DNA of 64,000 nt from Marinobacter iranensis (GCF_029207565.1 NZ_JANCMW010000002.1:558001-622000), one strand, 5' to 3'. Numbered from the stretch's first letter, positions 45,404-54,639 are shown. The notes: a model not told the origin generated them from the letters alone. A program made the numbers and translations.

Positions 45404-46339
45404 ATGAAAGCCGTATTTCTGGATGCAGACACACTGGGTAACGATGTCGACCTGTCGCCGATTGAGGCGGTAACCGGTGACATGGTGAAACACCCGCGAA
45501 CATCGCCGGAGCAGGTGACGGAGCGTATCCGTGGCTTCGATACGGTGCTGGTGAACAAGGTGGTGCTGTCGCGGGAGCATTTCGAGGCCTGCCCGGAACT
45601 GAAGACGGTTGCCGTGGTGGCCACCGGGTTGAATAACATCGATCAGGAAGCAGCGAAAGCCCATGGTGTGACGGTGATGAACGTGACCAACTACGGGCGG
45701 TCTACCGTGGCGCAGCACACCATGGCGCTTATTCTGGCATTGGCCACGCGGTTGGTGGATTACGACAAGGATGTGCGTGCCGGGCGTTGGGAACAGAGCT
45801 CGATGTTCTGCCTGATGGACCATCCGATCCTGGAGCTGGAAGGGCGTACGCTGGGGGTTGTCGGTTACGGCGATCTCGGCCAGGGGGTGGTTGAACGGGC
45901 AAAGGCATTTGGAATGAATATTTTGCTCGGAGCCAGGCCCGGGCAGGCTGCCGGGGAGGTGGATGGCTATCCCCGGATTCCCATGGATGAGCTGCTGCCT
46001 CAAGTGGATGTGCTGTCGCTGCATTGCCTGCTCACGGATGAGACCCGGAATATGATCGGCGCCCGGGAACTGAAGAGGATGAAAAAGGACGCGCTGTTGA
46101 TCAACACCAGCCGTGGCGGCCTGGTGGACGAACAGGCGCTGGCCGATGCCCTGCGGGCCGGAACCATTGGCGGTGCCGGTTTTGATGTGCTGACGGAGGA
46201 GCCGCCTCGCAACGGTAACCCGCTGCTGGCGGGCGACATTCCCAATCTGATTGTGACGCCACATTCGGCGTGGGCGAGCCGTGAGGCTCGGCAGAGGATC
46301 GTGGATATTACGTCGCGTAATCTTGCTTCGGCTGTCTGA
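45404..46339 (+). CDS. D-2-hydroxyacid dehydrogenase (glycerate dehydrogenase-like)
   Basis: This 311-residue NAD(P)-dependent dehydrogenase has a Rossmann motif (LGVVGYGDLGQGVVERAKAF near 145-165) and the catalytic triad Arg in NTSRGGLVDE (near 236), Glu in LTEEPP (near 265) and His in TPHSAWASREARQR (near 286). Similarity in layout to HprA suggests hydroxypyruvate or glyoxylate reduction, but the substrate is not certain. ATG 45404 has AAGGATC upstream. Flanking genes give no pathway hint. Confidence 0.88.
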   Translation: MKAVFLDADTLGNDVDLSPIEAVTGDMVKHPRTSPEQVTERIRGFDTVLVNKVVLSREHFEACPELKTVAVVATGLNNIDQEAAKAHGVTVMNVTNYGRSTVAQHTMALILALATRLVDYDKDVRAGRWEQSSMFCLMDHPILELEGRTLGVVGYGDLGQGVVERAKAFGMNILLGARPGQAAGEVDGYPRIPMDELLPQVDVLSLHCLLTDETRNMIGARELKRMKKDALLINTSRGGLVDEQALADALRAGTIGGAGFDVLTEEPPRNGNPLLAGDIPNLIVTPHSAWASREARQRIVDITSRNLASAV

Positions 46340-46389
46340 TTATCTGGCGCTTTTTCCGGGTACGCCCCCTCTCTCACCCCTGAAAAGTT

Positions 46390-46412
46390 GGCAGCCGTAT
46401 GACGCGGCTGCC
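46390..46412. terminator. Hairpin downstream of the dehydrogenase gene
   Basis: The 8-bp perfect stem GGCAGCCG (46390-46397) / CGGCTGCC (46405-46412) has a 7-nt loop and is followed by GTTCCCTGTT. It lies in the 162-bp gap before malE, which also has an ATGCCC/GGGCAT hairpin at 46441-46459. Confidence 0.45.
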
Positions 46413-46501
46413 GTTCCCTGTTGCTTAAACTGCCTGTGGAATGCCCCAAATGAGGGCATGCGTTTCCACAACGCTCAAACAATAACAACAGGGCGATACT
46501 C

Positions 46502-47719
46502 ATGTTCAGACCCATCCTGGCGCTTGCGCTTTCTTCTGCTCTCTTCTCTGCACCGGCTCTTGCTTTCGAGCGCGGCGAACTGCTTATCTGGATCAACTCC
46601 GACAAGGGTTACGAGGGGCTGGCCGAGGTTGGCCGGCGCTTCGAGGCGGAAACCGGCATCCCGGTGTCCGTTGAGACCCCGGAGGATCTCACCTCCGAGT
46701 ACGACCACTACGGTTATTCCTCCAAGGCGCCGGATATCGTGATCTGGCCCCACGACCGCTTTGGCAGTTGGATCAACGAGGGGCATCTGCGGCCCATTGA
46801 ACCCTCTGAGCAGGTTCGTAACGCCATCGCCCCGTTTGCCTGGCAGGCTGTTTCCGTGGGTGAGCGGGTGTATGGCTATCCGATTGCAATGGAGGTTGTC
46901 AGCCTGCTCTACAACAAGGATCTGGTGCCAACGCCACCCGCTACCCTGGAAGGCGTGAAAACCGCGCATCAACGGCTCAGTGCCCAGGGTATCGAGGCCA
47001 TCTCCTGGGACTACAAGAACGTGTACTTTTCCTGGCCGGTGTTCGCCGGTTCAGGTGGCTACAGTTTTGGCCTCGAGAATCAGGTTTATGACCTGTCCGA
47101 TGTGGGCGTGGACACAGATGGCGCTATCAGTGCCGTGGCGGGTATCAAGGACCTGCTGGATTCCGGCGTGCTGGCGAAGGATGCAAATTATGGCGCCATG
47201 ATGGACGGCTTCAAGGCCGGTGAAACCGCCATGATCATCAACGGCCCCTGGGCCTGGAGTGAGATACGGGATGCCGGCATCAACGTGGGCATTGCCGATG
47301 TGCCCACGGTTACCGGTGAGCCGGGCAAGCCTTTTGTGGGTGTGCTCGCCGCCGGGATCAGTGCGGTTTCAACCAACCACGAATTGGCCCGCCAGTTTAT
47401 GGAGGGCTACCTGCTGACAGAGAGTGGCCTGCACGCCGTTAACGACGACAAACCCTTGGGTGCTGTTGCTCATTTGGATGTGGTGAAAACCCTCAGTGAA
47501 GATCCATTCATCGATCACACCTTCCGTTCGGCCAGCCGCGGCGAAATCATGCCCAATATTCCCGAGATGAAACGCTTCTGGGACCTGATGACGATCCGCT
47601 TTGCCGGCATGCTGGAAGGGGACTATCCGGTCACATCCACGTTGGACGAAGCTGCCGGCCGGCTTGAACGCCTGGATGAAATGCGGGGCTGGACACGACG
47701 GCACTATGTGACGAACTGA
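46502..47719 (+). CDS. malE: MalE-like maltose/maltodextrin periplasmic binding protein
   Basis: This 405-residue ABC substrate-binding protein has a signal peptide (LALALSSALFSAPALA-F). The mature part follows MalE throughout: GELLIWINSDKGYEGLAEVGRRFE, GYSSKAPDIVIWPHDRFGSW, YGYPIAMEVVSLLYNKDLVPTPPATLEG, AMIINGPWAWSEI and MPNIPEMKRFWDLM. It binds maltodextrins for a MalFGK2 importer, but no malF, malG or malK is in the window, so it is an orphan here. The gene stands alone between a dehydrogenase and a YihY gene. Confidence 0.9.
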   Translation: MFRPILALALSSALFSAPALAFERGELLIWINSDKGYEGLAEVGRRFEAETGIPVSVETPEDLTSEYDHYGYSSKAPDIVIWPHDRFGSWINEGHLRPIEPSEQVRNAIAPFAWQAVSVGERVYGYPIAMEVVSLLYNKDLVPTPPATLEGVKTAHQRLSAQGIEAISWDYKNVYFSWPVFAGSGGYSFGLENQVYDLSDVGVDTDGAISAVAGIKDLLDSGVLAKDANYGAMMDGFKAGETAMIINGPWAWSEIRDAGINVGIADVPTVTGEPGKPFVGVLAAGISAVSTNHELARQFMEGYLLTESGLHAVNDDKPLGAVAHLDVVKTLSEDPFIDHTFRSASRGEIMPNIPEMKRFWDLMTIRFAGMLEGDYPVTSTLDEAAGRLERLDEMRGWTRRHYVTN

Positions 47720-47835
47720 GGACTGTTTTCAACGGAACCGAAACCGCTAGTAAAAGCCACACAATACGCCATACTTTGTTGTGATTTGGTATCTGACTGA
47801 TAATCTGTACAAAACACTGGCAAACAGGACGTTGT

Positions 47836-49161
47836 GTGGCTTCATTCCAATTTAAAAACCGGCTTAGCGAAGCTGAAACCTGGATTCTGGCCAATCCCAA
47901 TCCACCACAGACATGGCCATGGACCTGGCTCTATAAGGCTGGGCGCACCGCCTATGCACTGGTGCGGGATATTATCGCCGGCAACCTGACCCTTCACGCC
48001 ATGAGTCTGGTGTATACCACCCTGCTGAGCATCGTGCCGCTGCTGGCGCTGAGCTTTTCGGTGCTCAAGGCCCTGGGCGTGCATCAGCGCATGGAGCCTT
48101 TTCTGTTCCAGTTCTTTCAGCCCATGGGCCCCCAGGGTGTGGAGATTGCCGATCAGATTCTGGGGTTCGTAGACAATATGAAGGTAGGGGTTTTGGGCTC
48201 CGTGGGCCTGGCATTGCTGGTTTATACCGTTGTGTCGTTGGTGCAGAAGATCGAGCGCTCCTTCAACATGATTTGGCGGGTGCCGGATATGCGCTCCATG
48301 GCCCAGCGCTTCAGCAATTACCTCAGCGTTATCATGGTGGGCCCGTTATTGATGGTGTCGGCCATCGGTATCAGTGCCACGATCTTCTCGTCCGCGTTTG
48401 TGCAGGCGCTGATGGAAATCGAACCTTTCGGTTCCATGATCATCTTCGCTACCCGTTTCACCCCGTTCATGCTGGTGGTCGGGGCGTTCACCTTTGTGTA
48501 CGTGTTTATTCCCAATACCCGGGTGAAGCTTCGTTACGCCTTTATCGGTGGCCTGGTGGCTGGGATTTCCTGGCAGGCTGCGGGTATGCTGTTCGCCTCC
48601 TTTGTGGCCGGCTCCGCCAAGTACGCAGCGATCTATTCCAGCTTCGCCATCGGCATCATTCTGCTGATCTGGCTCTATCTGAACTGGATCATCCTGCTGT
48701 TGGGCTCCAGCATTGCGTTTTATCTGCAGAATCCCGGGGCGGTGGCCAAGCGCAGCCAGGTGAGATTGTCGCCGGAACTGCAGGAAAAAACCGGCCTGGC
48801 GCTGATGTGGCTGGTGGCAAAGCCATTCAGCGAGGGCCGGCCGGCGCCTCAGCAGGAGGAGGTGGAGCAGCAACTCAGGGTGCCAGGTGAGGTCACCCGT
48901 GGAATCAGTGACAAGCTGATACGCGCACGCCTGCTGACACTGGCGGGGCGCAATGGCGATTGCCTGGCACCCGGCCAGTCGCTGGATCGGATTACCATTG
49001 GCAGCGTGCTGCAGGCCATTCGCCACGATGAGGACCGGGTGGCGGACCGGCTGCCCTATGTGGTGCCCCGCAGCCTGATGGCCCGTGCTCCGGAAGACGA
49101 ATCGGTTTCCTTTGCCGAATTGCTGAAGCATGAAAAGGAGAACGGTCCCGCGGGACGCTAG
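47836..49161 (+). CDS. YihY/virulence factor BrkB family inner membrane protein
   Basis: This 441-residue protein has about six membrane segments in the YihY/RNase BN-like fold: LTLHAMSLVYTTLLSIVPLLALSFSVLKALG, LLVYTVVSLVQKIERSFNMIWRV, and FIPNTRVKLRYAFIGGLVAGISWQ. A cytoplasmic C-terminal winged-helix-like region of about 120 residues follows. The old RNase BN label is not supported for this family; the function is unknown. The GTG start has AGGAC upstream. The stop codon overlaps that of the convergent HDOD gene. Confidence 0.9.
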   Translation: MASFQFKNRLSEAETWILANPNPPQTWPWTWLYKAGRTAYALVRDIIAGNLTLHAMSLVYTTLLSIVPLLALSFSVLKALGVHQRMEPFLFQFFQPMGPQGVEIADQILGFVDNMKVGVLGSVGLALLVYTVVSLVQKIERSFNMIWRVPDMRSMAQRFSNYLSVIMVGPLLMVSAIGISATIFSSAFVQALMEIEPFGSMIIFATRFTPFMLVVGAFTFVYVFIPNTRVKLRYAFIGGLVAGISWQAAGMLFASFVAGSAKYAAIYSSFAIGIILLIWLYLNWIILLLGSSIAFYLQNPGAVAKRSQVRLSPELQEKTGLALMWLVAKPFSEGRPAPQQEEVEQQLRVPGEVTRGISDKLIRARLLTLAGRNGDCLAPGQSLDRITIGSVLQAIRHDEDRVADRLPYVVPRSLMARAPEDESVSFAELLKHEKENGPAGR

Positions 49162-50198
49162 GCGCGGGTTTTGGCCCCGGCCTCCAGGATATCGAGAATG
49201 ACCCGGCGTACCCGGGTGAACTGTTCACCGGAGAGGTGGATAATCCGCAGCACATCTTCCTCCGGCATGTTGCGCTGGTGAGCGTGGCGCAACACTTCCC
49301 GGGTTCCGATAATAATGCCGTCGTTCAGCGGTGTGTGCTTTTGCTTCGGAGCGGGCCGCTCCGCCGCCAGCAACTGGGCATGGTATTTGGGCGGAAGGTT
49401 CCATTCAGTGGCCAGTAGTTGTGACGTGGCCCACTGATAGCGGGAGAGCGCGTCGTGGATCAGCGAGGGAGGTGGCTCTGTCATTCCCGGTACCGCCCTG
49501 CACAATCGCTGCAGCTCTCGCCGGAGGGTGATGTAAGAGAGCGCTGGCAGCAACCCCGCCATAAAATAGACACTGGTATCCTGGCCCTGAATCTTCGCAA
49601 TCAGTTCCGCACTGCGCGCACAGGTGAGGCCCCAGCGCCATACACGCTGGGCAAAGAGGGCTTCTCGGCTGTTTCGTGCGGCCATCATCGGGCGCATGAT
49701 GGCCGCGGAAATAACATTGCGAATGCCGTCCAGGCCCAGGATAAAAACCGCCTGATCCACCGAGTCGATGGACTGGTCGCCGGGGCGGAAGTAAGGGCTG
49801 TTGGCAATCTGCAGCAACTGGTCGGTCAGCGCCGGGTCGTTGAGGATGATCTCGGTCAGGTGGTGGCGGTCCGATTTATCATCGGAGAGGGCCCGCATCA
49901 GCATTGGCAGGGTCATCGGCTGGCGCGGCAGTTCGTCCAACTCCTGGTTGACAATCCGCCAGCGCAGCTTTCCCAGTATGCTCTCCCATTGCCCCGTCTC
50001 CGAGCGTAATGCTGCGGGGGGTGAGTCCAGCAACCAGCAAAACAGGTGCTCTTCCAACTGGTCGACCAGGGCCGGGTCTGTATCCGGGTTGTCCATGGCG
50101 GAAGCAACCGGGTTGAGCAAGCGGGATTCGGGTGCTGATACGATTGCTGGCTCGTCGGAAGAGAGTAACCTTGAAATCCAGGAGAGAAAGCCTGGCAT
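49158..50198 (-). CDS. HDOD-domain protein
   Basis: This 346-residue cytoplasmic protein has a C-terminal HDOD domain at about 110-300 (ILNDPALTDQLLQIANSPYFRPGDQSIDSVDQAVFILGLDGIRNVISAAIMRPMM). HDOD domains are catalytically silent HD relatives used in signalling scaffolds. No receiver or EAL domain is attached. ATG 50198 (MPGFLSWISRLLSS) is preferred over the upstream ATG 50240 on sequence grounds. It is convergent with yihY and shares overlapping stop codons. Confidence 0.88.
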   Translation of the reverse strand: MPGFLSWISRLLSSDEPAIVSAPESRLLNPVASAMDNPDTDPALVDQLEEHLFCWLLDSPPAALRSETGQWESILGKLRWRIVNQELDELPRQPMTLPMLMRALSDDKSDRHHLTEIILNDPALTDQLLQIANSPYFRPGDQSIDSVDQAVFILGLDGIRNVISAAIMRPMMAARNSREALFAQRVWRWGLTCARSAELIAKIQGQDTSVYFMAGLLPALSYITLRRELQRLCRAVPGMTEPPPSLIHDALSRYQWATSQLLATEWNLPPKYHAQLLAAERPAPKQKHTPLNDGIIIGTREVLRHAHQRNMPEEDVLRIIHLSGEQFTRVRRVILDILEAGAKTRA

Positions 50199-50321
50199 CC
50201 GATGCCTCCGGGAAAAGAATAGTCGCCGGGAAATACACACCCGTATACCGCGAGTATAGAGCGCAGTGTCGGTTATTCCCAGTGCAAACCGCTATAACTA
50301 CCGGGTTTCCGGCACTAAAAA

Positions 50322-51551
50322 TCAGAAAACCGAGCCGCCGAACACAAAGACCAGTTGGCAGACACCGGCAGCGAACCCCAGGAAGGCGCCGACCAGTATC
50401 AGTTTGATCTCATCTTCCTGGAAACAGGGGCGCAGTAGGTCCTGGAATTCCTCGGAGGAGAGGGCGATCATGCGTTCAACCATGATGCTCTCCACAGCCC
50501 GCGCCCGGTCTGTTTCGAACACGGGGTTGTTGAACGAGGTCTGCGAAATATCGATGGCCTTCTGGCCCACCTGGTTTTTCAAGGTGGCGAACCCGGTGGG
50601 GCCAAAGGCCATCTGGGTCAGGGCTTTGCCCATGCCGGCGGTTTCATCCACCAGGGGCTTGATGTGTTTCTTGACCATGTTGCGAGCGCGACCGCCTTTC
50701 GGGCCTTCCAGTATGGCGTTGATGATATTGCCGACGGTGAGGATTTCATGGGTCACGATGTGGCAGAAGGATTCGGCCACTTTCTGTTGGCGCTTGAGGA
50801 ACAGCCCCTGCAGCCGGAATGGCCCGATTTTTTTCTCGTGCAGCGGGCGGAAGATCACGTTGAGTGCAATCCAGTTGGTGGCCCAGCCCACCATCAGGCC
50901 GAAGAAGGGCAGTACCCACCAGCTCTGGTAGTAGTACCAGACGGTCATTTGCACCAGTCCGAAGAGGAAACCGAAGTAGAAGCCGGAGTTGATGATGAAG
51001 CGGAATTCCACTTCGCCGCATTCTATGAAGATCCGGTTCAGCAGGCGTTTGTCCTTGGCCAGGCGTTCGATAACCATGCTTTTGATGTCGAGCAGGTCTT
51101 CGATGTTGTCGGATACGTCGCCTACCAGGTTGTCCACCAGTTGCGGGGTGGACTTTCTTACCCGGTCGTAGACCATGTTTCTGGCGGAGGATGGCAGGTT
51201 TTCCCAGAAGGTGGGGTATTCCCGCAGCATGAGTTCGTCGACGTATTCTTCGGTACGGGGTTCGACGGTGCAGATGATGTGGGCGGCGAGTACGTCGGGG
51301 TCGATCTGCTGGAAGATTTCCCGTACGGTGCCGATTTTGGAGATGGTGGCGTCGACGCTGATGGCGGCCATTTTGCGGGCTTTGGAGGGGATGATGCCTT
51401 GCCAGCCCAGTAGTGGGGGTTTGCCGATGAACTCCAGGGGATAGAAGGTCATTTTGATGGCGAGCCAGTTGGTGGTCCAGCCAATCAGGGCGGCAATGAC
51501 CGGGATACTGAGGTATTGCCAGAATTCTGGGGTGCTTAGCAGGCTTGTCAT
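50322..51551 (-). CDS. DUF445 family membrane protein
   Basis: This 409-residue protein has an N-terminal membrane segment, a long helical cytoplasmic middle part and two more C-terminal membrane regions. The family repeat is visible twice: IGWTTNWLAIKMTFYPLEFIGKPPLLGWQGIIPSKA near 20-55 and VGWATNWIALNVIFRPLHEKKIGPFRLQGLF near 215-245. The function of DUF445 proteins is unknown. It lies behind rsmE and bioA on the same strand, separated by element D. Confidence 0.88.
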   Translation of the reverse strand: MTSLLSTPEFWQYLSIPVIAALIGWTTNWLAIKMTFYPLEFIGKPPLLGWQGIIPSKARKMAAISVDATISKIGTVREIFQQIDPDVLAAHIICTVEPRTEEYVDELMLREYPTFWENLPSSARNMVYDRVRKSTPQLVDNLVGDVSDNIEDLLDIKSMVIERLAKDKRLLNRIFIECGEVEFRFIINSGFYFGFLFGLVQMTVWYYYQSWWVLPFFGLMVGWATNWIALNVIFRPLHEKKIGPFRLQGLFLKRQQKVAESFCHIVTHEILTVGNIINAILEGPKGGRARNMVKKHIKPLVDETAGMGKALTQMAFGPTGFATLKNQVGQKAIDISQTSFNNPVFETDRARAVESIMVERMIALSSEEFQDLLRPCFQEDEIKLILVGAFLGFAAGVCQLVFVFGGSVF

Positions 51552-51604
51552 CCGGTACTCGCAGTTTCTTTATGGTTTTTGCTTGGGTGCCTGAGCGCAC
51601 GGGT

Positions 51605-51686
51605 GGGCGTTTCTGAAACACGCTGTGAATACATCCCTGTACGCTCGGCTCCGCCATCCATGGCTCCGCACAGTTTTGGAGAACCC
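51605..51686 (-). repeat. Y-shaped intergenic element D (degenerate arms)
   Basis: The 53-nt core (51620-51672), read on the minus strand, joins an A-type hairpin 1 (GCCA-TGGA-TGGC) to a C-type hairpin 2 (TACA-GGGA-TGTA); 51631-51642 complements the exact CsrA consensus. Unlike the other copies, its outer arms pair only over about 8 bp next to the core and include wobbles. It lies in the 298-bp spacer between rsmE and the DUF445 gene, which otherwise holds nothing recognisable. Confidence 0.75.
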
Positions 51687-51849
51687 TCCCCGTAAACCAG
51701 CCCAAACCACGGAGATGTCTTCAACAGCTTTTGGCCTTTTCAGTTCGACAGCCTTGAGCCGTCGCAATTTGAAAGCGATCATGTTGTCAGTCGCCGCTTC
51801 TGTCAATGACTTGGCTGCCAGCTTGGGACGGCGGCACGGTCGGAATCTG

Positions 51850-52584
51850 TCAGCTTCCGATGTCTCCCCACAACCATTGGCACAAGGCCATGGCGGCGAC
51901 CGGGGCGGTTTCTGTTCGTAAAACACGCGGGCCGAGGGCGACGGGGAGGAAGCCGGCGGTTTCGGCGGCGGTGATTTCTTCGGGGCTGAGGCCGCCTTCG
52001 GGGCCGATCATCAGGGCGATTCGGGCGGGTTTGGCCAGGGTGTCCAGGGACTGTTCGGTGCGGTGGTGGAGGACCAGGCGCAGGTCGCAATCTCCGGTGT
52101 GGTCGAACCATTCCGTCAGTGTCATGACCGGCAGTATTTCCGGCACCCGGGCGCGGCCGCATTGTTCGGCGGCGCTGGTGGCAACGGATTGCCAGTGGCG
52201 CAGGCGTTTGTCTTCACGGTCGCCTTTGAGTTTTACGTCGCAGCGTTCGGTGGTTAGGGGCACGATGCAGGTGACGCCCATTTCCACGGCTTTCTGTACC
52301 GCGAAGTCCATTCGGTCGCCCTTGGAGAGGGCCTGGCCGAGGACGATGTCCAGTGGGGATTCGGTGGTGTTTTCCACCGGCGTTCCGATCCGGACTTCCA
52401 CCCGTTTTTTCCCGGCGTTTGTGATGCTGGCGGGGTAGTCATTGCCATCACCGTTGAACAGCAGCAGTTCCTGGCCATTCTGCATGCGCAGTACGCGGCC
52501 AACATGTTGCGCCGCGCTGTCGTCCAGTTCGGCCGGGGCCCCCTCGCTCAGGGGGGAGTCGGTGTAGATTCGGGGGATGCGCAT
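51850..52584 (-). CDS. rsmE: RsmE, 16S rRNA m3U1498 methyltransferase
   Basis: This 244-residue SPOUT-class methyltransferase has an N-terminal PUA-like region (MRIPRIYTD...LDDSAAQHVGRVLRMQNGQELLLFNGDG) and the C-terminal knotted SAM-binding block ALMIGPEGGLSPEEITAAETAGFLPVALGPRVLRTETAPVAAMA. It modifies U1498 of 16S rRNA. It lies 12 bp downstream of bioA on the same strand, so the two are probably co-transcribed. Confidence 0.96.
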   Translation of the reverse strand: MRIPRIYTDSPLSEGAPAELDDSAAQHVGRVLRMQNGQELLLFNGDGNDYPASITNAGKKRVEVRIGTPVENTTESPLDIVLGQALSKGDRMDFAVQKAVEMGVTCIVPLTTERCDVKLKGDREDKRLRHWQSVATSAAEQCGRARVPEILPVMTLTEWFDHTGDCDLRLVLHHRTEQSLDTLAKPARIALMIGPEGGLSPEEITAAETAGFLPVALGPRVLRTETAPVAAMALCQWLWGDIGS

Positions 52585-52596
52585 TGGTGGTTTCCG

Positions 52597-53949
52597 TCAG
52601 TCCCGTACTGCGATTTCGATGCCTTCTGTAGCCACCTGGGCCAGATGGCGGATCTGTTCTTCGGTGATGACGTAGGGTGGCATGAAGTACACCACGTTGC
52701 CCAGGGGCCGCAGCAGTGACTGGCGGGTGAGGGCGTGCTGGTATACGCGGATGCCGCGGCGCTCCTGCCAGGGGAAGGGCTCTTTGTTGGCTTTGTTCTT
52801 CACCATTTCCACGGCCAGGGTCATGCCGTGCTGACGGATGTCGCCCACGTTGGGGTGGTCTGCCAGGTGGGCCACTGAGTCTGCCATGCAGGTGCTCAGG
52901 CGTTTGTTGTTTTCGATCACCTTGTCGTCGCGGAAAATGTCCAGGGTCGCCAGAGCGACAGCGCAGCCGATGGGGTTGCCGGTGTAGCTGTGGCTGTGCA
53001 GGAAAGCCTTCAGGGTTTCGTAGTCGTCGTAGAAGGCGTTGTAGACATTATCGGTGGTGAGCACCACGGACAGCGGCAGGTAGCCGGCGGTCAGGCCCTT
53101 GGACAGGCACATGAAGTCCGGGGTGATGCCGGACTGCTCGCAGGCGAACAGGGTGCCGGTGCGGCCGAAGCCCACCGCGATTTCGTCAGCGATCAGGTGC
53201 ACACCATAGCGGTCGCAGGCTTCGCGCAGTTTGGTGTGGTAAATGGGGTGGTGCATGCGCATGCCACCGGCGCACTGGATCAGGGGCTCGACGACCACGG
53301 CGCAGATTTCGTCGTGTTTTTCCGCCAGTAGTGCGTCCATGGCCTCGAACTGTCGCAGGGCGTATGCCTCGTCGGTCTCACCCGGTTCTTTGTTGAAGGC
53401 ATCCGGGGAGGGCGCCGTCAGTACTTCCATCAATAACGGTTGATAGGTGTCCTTGTAGAGCGCCACATCACCCAGGGCCAGGGCGCCCAGGGTTTCTCCG
53501 TGATAGCTGTTGCTCAGGTTGACGAAGTTTTTCTTGCCGGGTTTGCCGTGGTTTTTCCAGTAATGGAAACTCATCTTGAGCGCCGCTTCGATCGCCGACG
53601 AGCCGTTGTCGGCGTAAAAGCACTTGTTGAGGCCTTCCGGCGTGACTTCGATCAGCCGTTCGGACAGATTCACCACGGGCTCGTGGGTAAACCCGGCGAG
53701 GATGACGTGCTCCAACTGGCCAATCTGTTCCTGAATTGCGGCGTTGATTCTGGGGTTGGCGTGACCAAACAGGTTAACCCACCAGGAACTCACGGCGTCG
53801 ATGAAACGGTTGCCCTCAAAATCCTCCAGCCAAACGCCTTCACCCCGTTTGATCGGAACCAGCGGCACGGCTCCTTCATGGTCTTTCATCTGGGTGCAAG
53901 GGTGCCATACGGATTTGAGGCCGCGGGCGACGAGGTCAGCATTGCGCAT
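52597..53949 (-). CDS. bioA: BioA, adenosylmethionine-8-amino-7-oxononanoate aminotransferase
   Basis: This PLP aminotransferase of biotin synthesis has 450 residues. It opens LKSVWHPCTQMKDHEGAVPLVPIKRGEGVWLEDFEGNRFIDAVSSWWVNLFGHANP, diagnostic of BioA, and carries LIADEIAVGFGRTG and the PLP-lysine block CLSKGLTAGYLPLSVVL near 272. A BirA-type operator lies 52-85 bp before the start. It leads a probable bioA-rsmE transcript, with no other bio genes near. Confidence 0.96.
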   Translation of the reverse strand: MRNADLVARGLKSVWHPCTQMKDHEGAVPLVPIKRGEGVWLEDFEGNRFIDAVSSWWVNLFGHANPRINAAIQEQIGQLEHVILAGFTHEPVVNLSERLIEVTPEGLNKCFYADNGSSAIEAALKMSFHYWKNHGKPGKKNFVNLSNSYHGETLGALALGDVALYKDTYQPLLMEVLTAPSPDAFNKEPGETDEAYALRQFEAMDALLAEKHDEICAVVVEPLIQCAGGMRMHHPIYHTKLREACDRYGVHLIADEIAVGFGRTGTLFACEQSGITPDFMCLSKGLTAGYLPLSVVLTTDNVYNAFYDDYETLKAFLHSHSYTGNPIGCAVALATLDIFRDDKVIENNKRLSTCMADSVAHLADHPNVGDIRQHGMTLAVEMVKNKANKEPFPWQERRGIRVYQHALTRQSLLRPLGNVVYFMPPYVITEEQIRHLAQVATEGIEIAVRD

Positions 53950-54000
53950 GATAAGTCTCCGTCAGACGGTCGGGTTCTGTCAGATTCCGATAAATAGTCG

Positions 54001-54034
54001 GCTGTTAACCAGTGCGGATATTACAGTTAACAGC
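54001..54034. promoter_or_regulatory. BirA-like operator for bioA
   Basis: GCTGTTAAC (54001-54009) and GTTAACAGC (54026-54034) form a perfect 9-bp inverted repeat with a 16-bp spacer, the layout of BirA boxes (TTGTAAACC-N15/16-GGTTTACAA, or TGTTAACC variants). It would let biotin-loaded BirA repress bioA. Confidence 0.7.
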
Positions 54035-54131
54035 GGCCGCTGACCACTATGCCAACTGCCAACGACCGGCGGGCCAATGTGCCTACAGTGCTCATCGCCC
54101 ACAATCAGGCCATTCTTTTACGGAGGCCTTT

Positions 54132-54620
54132 ATGGAACTGGAACTGAGACATTCTTACGATGCCGGCCTGGACCGGGTGCTGGGTGCCTTCTTCGACGAA
54201 GCCCACATCCAGGAGAAAAACCAGCGGCTGGGTTCTCGCAATGTGCGGATACCGGAACTGACCCGCGATGAGCTGTCCGCAAAGGTGGTGGTGGAGCGGG
54301 AAATGATGGCTTCCACCGAGGTGCCCGGCATTCTCTCCAGTTTTCACAGGGAGTGGAGCCGGGTGCGCCAGGAGGAACACTGGTTCCGCAAGGACGACGG
54401 CGAATGGCACTGCGAATTCCGGGTGCGGATTGAGGGGGTGCCAGCGAAGATCAAGGGCAATATGCGACTGCAGGGCACTGATCAGGCGTGCATAAATTAC
54501 GTGACTCTGAACGTCTGGTGCGAAGTGCCGTTACTGGGCAAGAAGATTGCGCGGTTTCTGGCGGATGATTCCCATACCAAAATCGAGAAGGAGTACAGGA
54601 TCACCCGCCAGTTGCTTTAG
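54132..54620 (+). CDS. DUF2505 family protein
   Basis: This 162-residue protein has a START/Bet v 1-like DUF2505 pattern (MELELRHSYDAGLDRVLGAFFDEAHIQEKNQRLGSRNVRIPEL ... KIARFLADDSHTKIEKEYRITRQLL). Function is unknown. ATG 54132 has CGGAGG six bases before it, so the longer reading from 54012, which would run through the BirA operator, is rejected. Convergent with the ABC transporter genes. Confidence 0.75.
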   Translation: MELELRHSYDAGLDRVLGAFFDEAHIQEKNQRLGSRNVRIPELTRDELSAKVVVEREMMASTEVPGILSSFHREWSRVRQEEHWFRKDDGEWHCEFRVRIEGVPAKIKGNMRLQGTDQACINYVTLNVWCEVPLLGKKIARFLADDSHTKIEKEYRITRQLL

Positions 54621-54639
54621 ACCAAAAGGCGGGGCGATA

